A stretch of DNA of 64,000 nt from Prochilodus magdalenae (taxonomy: Eukaryota; Chordata; Actinopteri; Characiformes; Prochilodontidae), in the NCBI GenBank assembly GCA_024036415.1, contig JAMWET010004998.1:252001-316000 (forward strand), written 5' to 3'. Within the stretch, counting starts at the first letter, position 1, and every line of letters begins with the position of its first letter. A program made the position numbers and the translations under genes. A model generated the notes under the pieces. The model was not told the origin of the DNA. It worked only from the letters and a program-made list of their open reading frames with translations, and did no database searches. Of this stretch, positions 22,401 through 54,341 are shown one piece after another.

Positions 22401-25032
22401 TTGTGCTCTGTACGTTGTTGCCTAGTGTCTGTTCTGTGAGTAAGACTAGTCTCTGTCCCTCTGCTTCTGCACCCCTCCCTCGACATTGCTATCCTCTGCG
22501 TAGCTCCAAGGCAATGGTATGTACTAACACTAACTGCTATGCTTCTTACTTGCTGCTTCTGTCTCTTCCATGTTAGAAACACCTAATAAAACTGGGGGAA
22601 AGTGACCAAAACATCAATGTACACTTGTAGTAACACAGTGAAGCATCGATAGTGGCAATGCTTTATAATAAACACACCTTTGCGTATGTCATAATATGCC
22701 ATTATTAAATGATGTGTTATTTTATTCATGTTAAAGTGTGGCTACCAAACAATTTACACACTGTTAGTAATGAACTGATATAGTACATGTACTTACTGAA
22801 TTTAAAAAGCCTTTGTAAGTAATAAGTCTGCATATTTAAGGGGTTAAAGGCCAAGCAGCACTTATTTATGAAGTATTGTTTAATTAAATGGTCAGGAAGT
22901 GCTGCAAACTGCTAGACACTGGAAACTTTCTTTTCCACGTCAATGAAGGTGTTAGGTTATATATAAAGTGTTTGGTTATTCATCATGTTAAAACACATTA
23001 GTTAACCAACCCCAGCATTTTATACTTCTGAAAGTATATTATATGCTGTAGCTAATTTAATAATAGTGCTTGTTTTAATGAAGCCCATACACATTACTAT
23101 AGAAATGGTTAGGACATGGCATTCTGTTTTATACTGAAATTTACAGACATAATGTTGATTAAGTACATATTATTACATATTCCGAATTATTATTTGATGT
23201 CAGATATTCCACTTACTTAAAGAAGGGGAAAAAACAAAAGTAAAAAGAGAAGTTTCCAAAGCTTCACATTTTTGAAAAATGACTGAAAGCTACAGAGAAA
23301 AGGGATCCTTAACAACCACCTGTAAGACCTGGTGCACCACCTAAACCGTCCCGTTCAGATAAGCAGCACCTAAAACTTTCATCTTTAAAAGAGAGGAGGA
23401 AATTAGTCTCCACCTGCTTCAGATCTGAAAATATTCATTCTGTCCATCCCTCCACTGTGTGAAAACAACTCAGTGCTGTGGGTCTGAAAAGATGTGTAGC
23501 TGTCAATGAGATACGCACACCAAACTGGTGTTCTTAGAACAACACCCCAGAGTTCAGATCTTACCATCGTGGAATGCATTCGGGAGAAAATGAGTCCTTT
23601 GCATGTGGGCTACTCAATCTTTGTCAGTAGTGTACGAATGCTTGTTACCAGGTTTCACACATTAGATGGTGAACACATCATCTACTTATGGCTTATTAAT
23701 CCGTTATAAAGGCGAGGTTATTATGAAGCATTGCTCCAGTGGTAAAAATGTTTCTAAAATCTGTCTCTGAGGTATTTCATTGGTGTCTTCTCATTTGCCC
23801 TTGCAATAATAACCTGTGTTATGCTCATCTCTTACTGTTACAGTACCTATAGTACATTTACTTTAGTTGTTTGGAATAAATGACACTGTTTTTCTGCAGG
23901 CTTTGATTAAAACACACACTAAACAGTAGATGTAGGATCAACACTTCTGTATCTGCCCTCACAGCTGCACATCATAACACGTCTTTCTGTTTTTTCTCTG
24001 TTGTTTCTAAACTGAGATTTCTGTTCCCTTTTTCTGTGTGTGTGTGCATATATATCAGGCTTGGGTGATTTAGCGATACTGTGTTATTGACCTGATGTCC
24101 TCGTTTCTGAATAACAGTAGTATTTCATTCAGATGATAATGGCTGCTTAATTCCTCATGCACTCTGACCGACTGTGTTTGCACTTTTATCATATAATTAT
24201 ACCGCCGTTGTAAAGATGTTTGAAAAGTCAGCTCAACACATATGACCACAATTGAGTGGCTTCTATGCAGAAGAATATTATTAGGCTTGTAGACTGCCAG
24301 ATTATTATTATTTCTTTTTTTGGAATATGAATAATAATAATACTGTGATGGAATTGCAGCCTGTACAGGGTGTTTCCTGCCTTTGGCCCAATAAGTGCTG
24401 GGATGTTCAAATGATGATTAAATAAAAACAAGAACACTGGATAGCTAGTAAGTCTATAAGAACCCAGTGGAAGTGCCAGAAACACAACAAAATGCAAGGA
24501 TGTGCAATCGATCATCATCTAGTATATTTTTGGGGGGCACTTTTGTGTTTTGGCCATACCATATTTTCAGTAGTCCTACCTGCAAATAAACGTTTGGACA
24601 CCATATACAGTTTTCTAAAATTAATTTGTTATTTAACCTCGCCCAACCCTAGTGTATGTATGCATGTGCACATGTACACACTGAGCTGAACTCTGATTGT
24701 CTTTGTCCCTGTAGAACACAGCTCTAGATAAGGAAACACTCCAGCTGACCCGCCGTGTTCAGGAGAACAGCGCCACCCCGCCCATCAAAAGTTCCACTCC
24801 GTCCCAGCCTGAAGGGGAAGGAGGGAGGCGACGAAGACGCTCGGGGAGGAGACGGCCCTCGGCCCTGTCCGACGACTCCAAAGTCTCCAGAGCCACTCCG
24901 GTTCAGGCCGTCCCCTCCCCCCAGTCTTCTGAAACAGCCGTCACACTCCCCTCACCCTCCTCCGCCCCACCCATCACTCCACAGTGCAGCGAAGAGGCCG
25001 GCTGCGCCCAGGGCTTCCAGCGGGAGGAGTAG
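690..25032 (+). CDS. dclk2: Doublecortin-like kinase 2, 3' part of gene (11 exons, spliced)
   Basis: Spliced coding exons are 690-774, 2998-3103, 3403-3460, 4950-5069, 6175-6321, 7010-7143, 8280-8357, 10550-10646, 14542-14622, 14811-14924 and 24715-25032. Joined, they give 1338 nt (445 codons plus TAG) with no frame break, and every junction is GT-AG. The product is the C-terminal half of a microtubule-associated Ser/Thr kinase of the CaMK group. Numbering from position 690: glycine loop GDGNFAVV at 51-58, ATP-binding Lys73 (FALK), alpha-C Glu90, HRD at 163-165 with Lys167 and Asn170, DFG at 187-189, APE at 209-211 and the DxWxxG motif at 223-228. All catalytic residues are present, so an active kinase is expected. 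VVEGPLYT and VSVIMNTALDKE point to DCLK2 rather than DCLK1, from memory of the family. The doublecortin domains and start codon lie upstream of the window. The a or b fish paralogue cannot be decided. Confidence 0.9.
781..1135 (+). repeat. CT-rich polypyrimidine tract with (CT)n core
   Basis: About 350 nt almost entirely C and T on the + strand, with pure CT runs near 803-850, starting six bases after a dclk2 splice donor. It creates artificial long open frames of Ser/Leu/Phe (+) and Glu/Arg (-). Confidence 0.9.
1415..1452 (+). repeat. (TA)n(CA)n microsatellite
   Basis: Alternating ta units run from about 1415 to 1439 and pass directly into ac units, within a dclk2 intron. Confidence 0.9.
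2998..3103 (+). CDS. dclk2: dclk2 exon: kinase N-lobe start, glycine-rich loop
   Basis: Acceptor cccccag ends at 2997; donor gtgagt starts at 3104. It encodes [20 protein letters not shown], the start of the kinase domain with the nucleotide-binding glycine loop, residues 29-64 of the windowed product. It ends in phase 2 within an Arg codon. Confidence 0.93.
3403..3460 (+). CDS. dclk2: dclk2 exon: ATP-binding lysine
   Basis: This 58 nt exon lies between acceptor ttcctctag and donor gtgagt. It codes [19 protein letters not shown] and carries the invariant Lys of the VAIK-type motif (FALK, Lys73 of the windowed product). Confidence 0.93.
3461..4949 (+). other. dclk2 intron
   Basis: Contains the GT microsatellite at 4312-4363. 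Otherwise AT-rich with nothing recognisable. Confidence 0.6.
4312..4363 (+). repeat. (GT)n microsatellite
   Basis: GT repeat of about 50 nt interrupted by gcgtgtgcatgtgcg in the middle; both flanks are AT-rich intron. Confidence 0.9.
4950..5069 (+). CDS. dclk2: dclk2 exon: alpha-C helix to hinge
   Basis: Exactly 40 codons between acceptor ttccctcag and donor gtacac. It contains the alpha-C Glu (IENEVAVL) that pairs with the catalytic Lys, the [12 protein letters not shown] segment and the hinge LVMELVK. Confidence 0.93.
5176..5781 (+). mobile_element. Tc1/mariner element, internally deleted copy
   Basis: The left end acattatatggacagaatta and the right end (reverse complement tacattatttggacaaaagt) form terminal inverted repeats of the widespread fish family whose ends read tatggacaaaagtattgggac. 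Left interior coding remnants (GCCCAAGAGCTCACTGAATTC, 5318 onward) correspond to the transposase N-terminus on the + strand. After about 5550 the sequence resumes near the transposase C-terminus (gtccataaaggcatg), so most of the catalytic region is missing. Non-autonomous. Confidence 0.75.
6175..6321 (+). CDS. dclk2: dclk2 exon: catalytic loop (HRD)
   Basis: 49 codons, phase 0 at both ends. [11 protein letters not shown] follows the hinge, and the catalytic loop [11 protein letters not shown] closes the exon with the proton-acceptor Asp and the Lys and Asn of HRDxKxxN. The acceptor is tcctaag. The donor GT at 6322 is itself the start of a CA microsatellite. Confidence 0.93.
6322..6366 (+). 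repeat. (CA)n microsatellite at splice donor
   Basis: CA units with single interruptions (tacaca, gaacac) start at the first intron bases after the HRD exon. The donor is therefore embedded in repeat sequence. Confidence 0.92.
6322..7009 (+). other. dclk2 intron beginning with CA microsatellite
   Basis: The splice donor GT is followed directly by acacacacac repeats (6322-6366). The remainder shows no features. Confidence 0.7.
7010..7143 (+). CDS. dclk2: dclk2 exon: DFG and activation segment
   Basis: Acceptor gatccacag, donor gtatgg at 7144. [20 protein letters not shown] contains the Mg-binding [22 protein letters not shown] is the activation segment through the APE motif. VVEGPLYT is the DCLK2-type version, where DCLK1 has IVDGPLYT. 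Ends in phase 2. Confidence 0.93.
7144..8279 (+). other. dclk2 intron
   Basis: 1.1 kb of AT-rich sequence. I see no exons, RNA genes or clear repeats in it. Confidence 0.5.
8280..8357 (+). CDS. dclk2: dclk2 exon: alpha-F helix
   Basis: 78 nt exon after acceptor ttgccatag. It codes [20 protein letters not shown] and then FPPFR, with the structural Asp and Trp of the kinase alpha-F helix. Donor gtactg follows. Confidence 0.92.
8414..9320. mobile_element. MITE-like element interrupted by an hAT insertion
   Basis: ggctgtattcaaaatggca (8414-8432) is inverted at 9302-9320 with 3 mismatches in 19. Next to each end are related inverted segments built of catactacagtagtatg and gtagtatttagtatg units. 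No open frame of note is inside. Age and superfamily are uncertain. Confidence 0.6.
8487..8897. mobile_element. Non-autonomous hAT element with 8 bp target duplication
   Basis: Ends tagggttgccacct (8487-8500) and aggtggcaactcta (8884-8897) are inverted repeats with one mismatch in 14. Both sides are flanked by the exact 8 bp direct repeat ctgtatcc (8479-8486 and 8898-8905). An 8 bp duplication and TIRs of TAGGG type fit the hAT superfamily. The interior has three diverged tandem units beginning with gggac(g/a)c-tttgttctgtatt. There is no transposase. Confidence 0.8.
9535..9964. mobile_element. MITE with perfect 16 bp terminal inverted repeats
   Basis: tatacagctctggaaa at 9535-9550 is exactly reverse-complemented at 9949-9964. 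TA at both outer ends fits a TA target duplication, as in Tc1/mariner. The element is 430 bp and carries no transposase frame; the acagctctggaaaaa end is a type I recall from other fish. Confidence 0.85.
10550..10646 (+). CDS. dclk2: dclk2 exon: kinase C-lobe
   Basis: Acceptor ttgttgcag, donor gtgtgt. It codes [16 protein letters not shown] through [27 protein letters not shown] matches DCLK2 rather than the DCLK1 version of this segment. Confidence 0.92.
11190..11650 (-). mobile_element. Degenerate Tc1/mariner-type transposon remnant
   Basis: Read on the minus strand it contains the order aacaggacaacaccaggccacattctg, then decayed transposase, then gatgatgtaacagtggtaaac, the 3' arrangement of a common fish mariner-like family. 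The longest minus frame (11290-11640, 116 codons) reads a non-transposase frame of it. Assignment is by recalled similarity only. Confidence 0.55.
13709..14000 (+). repeat. Copy 1 of a dispersed intronic repeat family
   Basis: Shares the ordered motifs caacctcctgaaggacccgg, cagatctaaaaacattcaca, ctcagaacaaaactgtgggtctg and aagaatgtgtaac with 15881-16110 and 23290-23515. All three copies are in the same orientation. Confidence 0.65.
14542..14622 (+). CDS. dclk2: dclk2 exon: end of kinase domain
   Basis: 27 codons, [20 protein letters not shown] to HPWVT. The Arg of the C-lobe ([10 protein letters not shown]) and the closing HPWV motif are present, ending the kinase fold. Acceptor ttttgcag, donor gtgagt. 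Confidence 0.92.
14811..14924 (+). CDS. dclk2: dclk2 exon: post-kinase tail, proximal
   Basis: 38 codons, phase 0 at both ends, acceptor gtgcatcag, donor gtaaga. [10 protein letters not shown] and GVSVIM are the conserved post-kinase segment of DCLK proteins, thought to act in autoregulation of the kinase. Confidence 0.9.
15881..16110 (+). repeat. Copy 2 of the dispersed intronic repeat family
   Basis: Matches copy 1 in aacaacctcctaaaagacccgg, tatctaaaaacatccacaggttg and ggtctgaaaggatgtgtagc. The minus strand of copies 1 and 2 shares the peptide [12 protein letters not shown] second unrelated-looking repeat may lie just upstream (15380-15870). Confidence 0.65.
18874..19150 (+). repeat. 28 bp minisatellite, about 10 copies
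   Basis: Tandem 28 bp units around the core tattattactatagtaagt, differing mainly at one position (attatag or ataatag). Each unit contains atagta-ttat-tactat, a perfect 6 bp stem with a 4 nt loop, so the array is a string of potential hairpins. Confidence 0.95.
19986..21130. repeat. Inverted pair of decayed repeat ends
   Basis: agcaggaataagaaatgg near 19991 matches the reverse complement of ccatttctaattcctgct near 21108, 17 of 18. The neighbourhood (aacaaaagctggaaataac) resembles hAT-type fish MITE ends. Boundaries are not resolved. Confidence 0.4.
23290..23515 (+). repeat. Copy 3 of the dispersed intronic repeat family
   Basis: Shares ccttaacaaccacctgtaag, cagatctgaaaatattcatt, gtgggtctgaaaagatgtgtagc and a roughly matching order with copies at 13.7 and 15.9 kb, but lacks part of the middle. 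Confidence 0.6.
24715..25032 (+). CDS. dclk2: dclk2 last coding exon: divergent C-terminal tail
   Basis: Lies after a 9.8 kb intron with acceptor cctgtag. It starts NTALDKE, the conserved DCLK continuation after VSVIM, then diverges into a Pro/Ser-rich tail with an arginine block [10 protein letters not shown], and stops at TAG 25030-25032. The exon is much more GC-rich than its surroundings. The next frame also stays open across most of it (24755-25042). The junction frame and NTALDKE support this exon strongly. Sequence beyond it cannot be checked by homology from memory. Confidence 0.85.
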   Translation, partial: NTALDKETLQLTRRVQENSATPPIKSSTPSQPEGEGGRRRRRSGRRRPSALSDDSKVSRATPVQAVPSPQSSETAVTLPSPSSAPPITPQCSEEAGCAQGFQREE

Positions 25033-25071
25033 CTCTGCTTAAACAAGAGAAACACAGAGAGGAAGGAAGAA

Positions 25072-25913
25072 AATAAACAACTGCACACGTTCCATTGATT
25101 TTAAATCCGCTCCAGCTTTAGGTTCTGGAGCCATTGCTTCCTTGCAAATAGGTGTTCACTCCCAATCCTGAAGGGCCACCAGCTCCAGCACGCCTCGTCA
25201 TAAACACGGATGTGCGTGGTTGTCATTATACAGGGATATCCGAACATACCGTATTTCACTTAATGGGGTCCTCGAATAAGAGAAGGAAAAAACAAGTCTC
25301 TTATTATTTATTAATATTATTTATTTAATACCTCTTTCACAGGAAGGTCCGCAGATATACTATAAATAAGCCAATTATCATGCTATAAGCCAACTTATAG
25401 TACTTTAAAGTAACATTCCTTGCTTAAACTTCCTCGTTTAATATTTTACATGCAATGTTTTATGGCACAGCATGCTGTCTTTTAGCCTCTTCAGTTAATG
25501 GAATTTATGAATGTCTTTATGATCATTAAATGAAATGATCCCTCACTACAATACCTTACATGCATTATGCAAATGTATTATACTACCATTTGGAATCCTT
25601 GCTGTGCTTACCAATTCTAAAAATGTCAAGAAATTCCTTCCCTGTTAACACATAACAGTCTCCTGAGACAATGTTTAAGCTTTCAGCCAGTGCTAAAAGT
25701 GGGCTAGTACTCACCGGTGCGCAGTACCAGCACTTCTACGTATTATTCTTATCAGGACCGTTTCTTCTCACAAAAGTTTCCAGATCAGTTCCCCCTCAAA
25801 TTCATGATCCCTTTCACATATCAGGCCCACAGGCATGGACATTTACCGAACAGAAACCAACACCATGCAACACTAGAACTACTGGAAGCAAAATAAAAAA
25901 GAAATACAATAAA
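25072..25913 (+). other. dclk2: Candidate dclk2 3' UTR and polyadenylation signals
   Basis: AATAAA occurs 40 nt after the stop (25072-25077) and again twice close together at 25892-25897 and 25908-25913. The distal pair is the more usual UTR length. No transcript evidence is available, so the real end is unknown. Confidence 0.3.
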
Positions 25914-26916
25914 TTCACCTTATCAGTGCTAAAAACACATACAAAAAATATATATATCAGTACCATCGTTCAATGTTTGCTCTGATTAAAAGTAATATCC
26001 CTCAAAACCTCGTGATTACGCTCTGTTTATCTCGTGGCAGTCATCTAGAATGCTGCCATCTTGGATTCAACTCCAGCATTGGTTAAAATCTTCTTTGATG
26101 GCATGTGTGCTTTGTCCACCAGAAATGTGGACTGTCTCACACACCTAGCTTCACATTCAATATGGCCGCCATGCTGGCGACATGGCATAGCAGGTTCGCC
26201 TTCAGCCAAATGGTTTCCAATTTATATGGGTCTTTCCATACTTTTGAGACACCCTGTATTTGCAGGCACTGCACAATGAAATCCCTAGCTTGTTTACACT
26301 GAAGGCTGGAGCCAGCCAACTGTAACTACAACCCTTTGCCATATGGATATTGCTTATTTTTATGCTGTAAACATCAGCAATATCTCCTGCTATCTTTTAT
26401 TCATTGTAGAAATTCAGAAAGTAATATATAGCAATTTGCCTAAGCAGAGAACTACACAACACACTGCTTTCAGCCAAAGAAACAAATCCAGCCCGTAAGA
26501 TGTGTAGATAATCAGGTAGCTAACTTTAGAATGAAATATACACCTTCCAGCAAGAAAAGCATGAAATGTTAGCTAGCTTCCTTCACTAACAAACACATTT
26601 CAAACAACAGTTAAAGTTTTCCTAAAGTTCCTTCAAGATGCACCATCAAAAGGTGATTCTTCTTTCTTGCTGCAAAATCTTACTACTCCAAAACTGCTGC
26701 AGCGAGTAGGCATGTACACATTGCGGCCACAGGGCCCCTTTAAATCACATATACCTAAAATACAAATGAATCTATAAAGCATCCAAACAATCAAGTACAG
26801 ATAACCGCTTAAAGATGTCCACATTAAATGACTATTATTTTTTTTTGTTGGGATTTTGAAATATTATTGTTATTAATAGAATCATATTACTCCTGTTAAT
26901 GGATCTGCTTAAAAAT

Positions 26917-27244
26917 ATACACTGATCAGCCATAACATTAAAATCACCTCGTTGTAAATACACTCACTGTCCATTTTACCAGCGACACTTTATTTATACA
27001 GGAGCACTTTATAGTTCTACTATTACAGACTGTAGTCCATCTGACTCTCTGCATACTTTGTTATCCCTTTTTTGCTCTGTTCTTTAATAAGTTAGGACCA
27101 CCGCAGGTATTAGTTGGGTGGTGGATCATTCTCAGCACTCACTTGTAGAACTAGGTGCACCTATGTGTTAAGTGGAGCTGTTAGAAATGATAAAGTGTGT
27201 AGCTACATTGAGGTGGATTTAATTGACATGGCTGATCGGTGTAT
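26917..27244. mobile_element. MITE with long imperfect terminal inverted repeats
   Basis: Left end atacactgatcagccataac and right end (reverse complement atacaccgatcagccatgtc) align over roughly 40 bp with scattered changes, both continuing into a cacctc-ttgta-tacac segment. The interior motif aggaccaccgcaggtatt to gtggatcattctcagcac is shared with four further copies in the window. Confidence 0.75.
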
Positions 27245-28188
27245 GTTGTTAGAATGTCCACTGATATCCAAAAAAGGGCTGAATAATGCGTCATTTGAGT
27301 TAATTGTGCTGTTGAAGAACAACATCCATGCAGCCTTGCAGGACTGGGAATGAACACCCTGGTTGAAAGTCTTTGTTATGGCGCCCCCTTTTGTCTCTAC
27401 TGTATCCAGCTGTGCTTGGGCCCCTTATATCGCCACTCCCAGGGGGAGTGGGAGGGGTGGGTTTTGTAAGATTGTATATATGTACATGTGTGCACTGAAG
27501 GATGTCCCTCAGCCTGTTTAGCCGCCCTTTGTTAGAGTAATTTTTTATTTGCGTTATTTATTGTGGCTTGATTGGCAAACGAGCGACTGTATTAATCAGG
27601 ATCGTGAACAGAGAGTGTGTCTGAGCATGTGTGTATGCGTGTGGACAGCGGCTGCTGGATTTGAGACGGACTAGTAGAAGAACATGTGTATTTTCTAAGA
27701 ACCTATCAGCAAACTTGTCCTGTCAAAACTTGAAAGCAGGTTTTTTGTTTTTTGCTCGAGTGTAGTTTTGATGATCAGTCGACTCTTTTGACTCAGTGAT
27801 CATGTACCATAGGAGATGAAGTGTTTGCCTTTGAATGGTGCAAAGGGCTGAATGTGGATTTGTTAGGAGGTGGTGCCTCACCCTACTGAAACTTGGTGTA
27901 ATTTTGCAGTAGATAGTGGCATTGCCTTCATGTGACTTCACATGTTGGCACTGTTAAAAGGGAAAGTCCATAGATTTTTCAAAATCTCTAAATAATTTAA
28001 TCATTAAGAAGCTAACAGTCAGCCAGAGTAGCTTCAGAGCTCCATACTTCTGAATCTACAAAGTTTCCTAGTCAGCCGTCTGAACTTGCTTTGTGGTGTT
28101 TCCCTGAATAACACAAACTGTTTCTGCGAACTGCAGCATGACACTGCATCACCTTCCTATTTGCCAGCTTCTCGTTAAGATTTTCCCA

Positions 28189-28267
28189 TTCCACCTTAAA
28201 TGGTACATCAATTACAATCTGACCCAAGGCTCCTAAATATAGCACTACTGCACCATTTAAGGTGGAA
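28189..28267. repeat. Short hairpin element with perfect 16 bp inverted repeats
   Basis: ttccaccttaaatggt (28189-28204) is exactly reverse-complemented at 28252-28267, with a 47 nt loop. It may be a tiny MITE or the core of a larger decayed palindromic repeat. Confidence 0.75.
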
Positions 28268-30889
28268 CTGGAAGATCGCTTTGATTTTTTTTTTCTGAAT
28301 CTATTTGTACAATCAAATGCCTAACAGTCCTTTCTCATTTTAGATGTTTTTATGTTTTCGCTGCGTTCACACTGTAGGCTAATGCTGCCATTCGGCTAGT
28401 CTTTCCGCCACTCATTGAGGTAACCGCAACTGTGAAATCAAATGCATACCCTCTGTTGTAGACAGGGCTGCCTGCCTTCTGTCACCACTACTGTGAAGTA
28501 ATCAAAGTGTCTACACTGAACCATTTCACATCAAACCACTCGCTAATTATGCTGAAGTTTTGAAAAATCTGTTGATGGAATTCCTTTTTAATAGCATTCT
28601 TTGTTTTGCTAATGTATTTAAACACATAATAAATTTGCAACCTTTGTCCTGTTAGGCTCATATGCTACTCTGAGTTGAGAATGTATGTTTCCGTTAAACT
28701 GTAAGTTCTACAATATATTGCTTTTCTGGATAAACAAACAAAAAGCTGCTGCATGATGTATTAGTAGTATCTGTTCATAAACACATAACACAAACACAAT
28801 AACAAGCCTGCATTAGGATAACACTTTAGCACAGAGTCCTGTGTATTAGTTCAACTGTTGTTAAAATACTTATGCACTGCAGTGAAGTTCCAGTTATTCA
28901 TCTCGCAAAACACAACAGTATAATCTCTTTGAGTGGTTTAGCATGTTCTCATTTCAGATTTCAGTGTCATCTCTGCAAGTTAGACGTCTTGTGTTTTAAT
29001 TTGAAGTCACTTTACATTAGGGAGTCGTCAAACGAGTGGAAGATGAAAAACAATAAAGTTCTCATTGTAGTTGTCTACCCTGCGTTTTATTTTGGTTGCC
29101 ACTGTGTTTTATATTCTCTCCTGTCTTTATCGTCTGGCACTTGCCAGATTGTTATTTTATGTATATTCACTCATTGTCAAAAGAATAGTTGCACCCAGAA
29201 GGACGTGTCAAATAGCAGTGCTATTGAGAAGAAAGATAGCCCAAAAACAATAAATGAGATGGGTGAAAGAAGTGGCTCACAAAAACAAGTAAATGATGGA
29301 GGTTTCTAACATCCTTAATAATCCATCTCGGCTTGAATAATCTCACACAGTTTCTACAGATTTGGGGTAGAGGTGGAAGTATTTACTTTGAGTTACTTTA
29401 AGTTAATACACTACTTATATAAAGAACTCTTCTTAGGATCCCATCTGGTTTAATGGCTAACATAATTAAATACATAAAAAGAAAACACTTTGTTACTTGG
29501 TTTAAAGTAACTAATTTGGTTAAAAAATATTTGCTGTACAAAAGTAGCAGAGTTTAATATCTAACTGAAACAAACTGAAAAACAAACTAAAATAATTAAG
29601 ATATAATTATACTGATATAATAATACTGGAAAAATGGACTGATGACAGTCAGCTAGTTGTCAGGTAGTTGACTTTCTGCCTCTGAGTGTAAACAATATGA
29701 GTTACTCTCACTGCTTGCTGTTGCCCCACTACAGTATAAATATTTTTCCTTTGGGAAGGTCTCGTGTGTAAAGTTATGTCGGCCTACTTTTTGTTTTCTG
29801 ATCACGTGTGTTCCTGTTGCAGTATGTACTTCTGTTTTTTTCCACAAACACACATCACATGGTGTGGCCTGACTTTTTACATCCTTTGTGTGTATATAAT
29901 GTAATCATTTAAATGTCTATGCAAATTTTAAAATAAAAAACAAAAGACATAAATAAATAAAAACAATAAATAATATATAAATAAAATAAAACAATGAAAT
30001 CCAAATGTTGCCACATGGTAACAACTATAAAGCTGCAATCTGTAATGTATACAAAGAGTAACTGATTAATACAGTGCCATAGGAAACGCTGAGCACAGCC
30101 GTTTTCATTTGCTTTATGGTTTTACTCATGTTTCTAGAAGCACCTCATGGAATTGGCTTCTAACTTACCTTTACTTACTCATTTGTGTTTAGCAGGCAAA
30201 AATTATCTGCCATTAGAAGTCAACTGGCTTTCGATGTTTCATGTGAGCAGTGGTGCTTTACATCGGTGACACTGTGTTTTCATGCCTGGAGTTTAATTAA
30301 GTCCTCGAGCAATGCATTGGGTTACTCCCAATGGCCCTTATTTTTTGAAGTTGTGTAAAAATGGCCATAAGTTTTACTGCCTTTGGTGATGAACAATATA
30401 CTTAAGGTCATTTATAAAACTTTTACTAAATTAAATGCAAAAGGTGAAAAGGGGCACGAAATAAACGCCAGCTTACCATTATTTTATTTACATACACCAA
30501 TCAGGCACAAGATTATGACCTCAGTGTATAACCACTCTTTATCCATTAATCAGCCGTGTAGTTTTATTCCTCCTCATACTTTATCTCTCATCAGCCAGCA
30601 GTTCAAAAACGCCTGCAGCACTGCGGTACCTCGCATCATCAACTGCTTTTGAATTCAGAACTTCAAGTAACGAGAGCTGTAAAAGCCAAGACCTGGATAC
30701 GACAGTCTCTACGTCACGGCCTAACATAGTGTATATTAAATCCCTCCACAACAATATTCGCTTCTGAACCTTCACGAATCTCTATATGCAACGATAATTC
30801 ACTCACAAGTCAGGGAAAATATCAATAAAGGAAATAAAAAATGAAAAACATTTGTACTTATGCAAAACGTATATTTCACTACAATTTCG

Positions 30890-31148
30890 ATGGGCGAAAC
30901 ACACAAAACTGCATTTCCCGTCATCCCCCGGTCATGCTGACGCCAGTGCGTAAGGGCGTAAACTCTTGTTGAGTTGGCCATATTGGAATGTGAAGCTCCG
31001 GCAGCGCTCAGATTTTATCTGGAAAAAGCGAAAAATACGCTTCAACCTCGACCGTGCAACACGAGTAAAACCCTGACATCCCAGCTGACACCCCGCGTTT
31101 TCTGGACGGACAGCTGTCTGTGTCGTTTGTGCGGAAAAAAACATAAAC
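30890..31148 (+). promoter_or_regulatory. fam193a: CpG-rich TATA-less promoter and 5' UTR of fam193a
   Basis: By my count about 30 CpG dinucleotides occur between 30901 and 31300, in DNA that is otherwise AT-rich and CpG-poor. There is no TATA box ahead of the ATG. Possible initiator-region motifs include ctgcatttcccg, which resembles the ZNF143/THAP11-type ACTACATTTCCC sites, and ggccatattgg, which resembles YY1 sites. The island runs into coding exon 1. The transcription start is not determinable from sequence alone. Confidence 0.55.
30988..30993 (+). promoter_or_regulatory. Minimal start-stop uORF (ATG TGA) ahead of fam193a
   Basis: An ATG followed at once by TGA lies 161 nt upstream of the main ATG, inside the probable 5' UTR. 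Start-stop elements are known to stall ribosomes and lower translation of the main frame. It matters only if transcription begins upstream of it. Confidence 0.35.

Positions 31149-54341
<23,193 letters not shown>

Larger units (their letters stand above)
14925..24714 (+). other. dclk2 9.8 kb intron
   Basis: Largest intron in the window. Holds two copies of the dispersed repeat family, the 28 bp minisatellite, and an inverted pair of decayed repeats at 19986-20030 and 21085-21130. Stretches 16200-18800 and 21200-23200 show no recognisable feature. Open frames of up to 116 codons here lack any homology I recognise. Confidence 0.55.
25033..30889. other. Intergenic region between dclk2 and fam193a
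   Basis: 5.9 kb. Besides the possible dclk2 3' UTR, it holds a full MITE (26917-27244), a hairpin element (28189-28267) and a possible transposon fragment near 26060-26280. A 145-codon open frame at 28872-29309 has no recognisable homology. 29300-30890 is AT-rich with nothing seen. Confidence 0.6.

Noticed and set aside
28872..29309. 145-codon + strand open frame in the intergenic region
   Set aside because: No recognisable family, AT-rich composition, low-complexity hydrophobic runs and no splice or promoter support. Probably chance.
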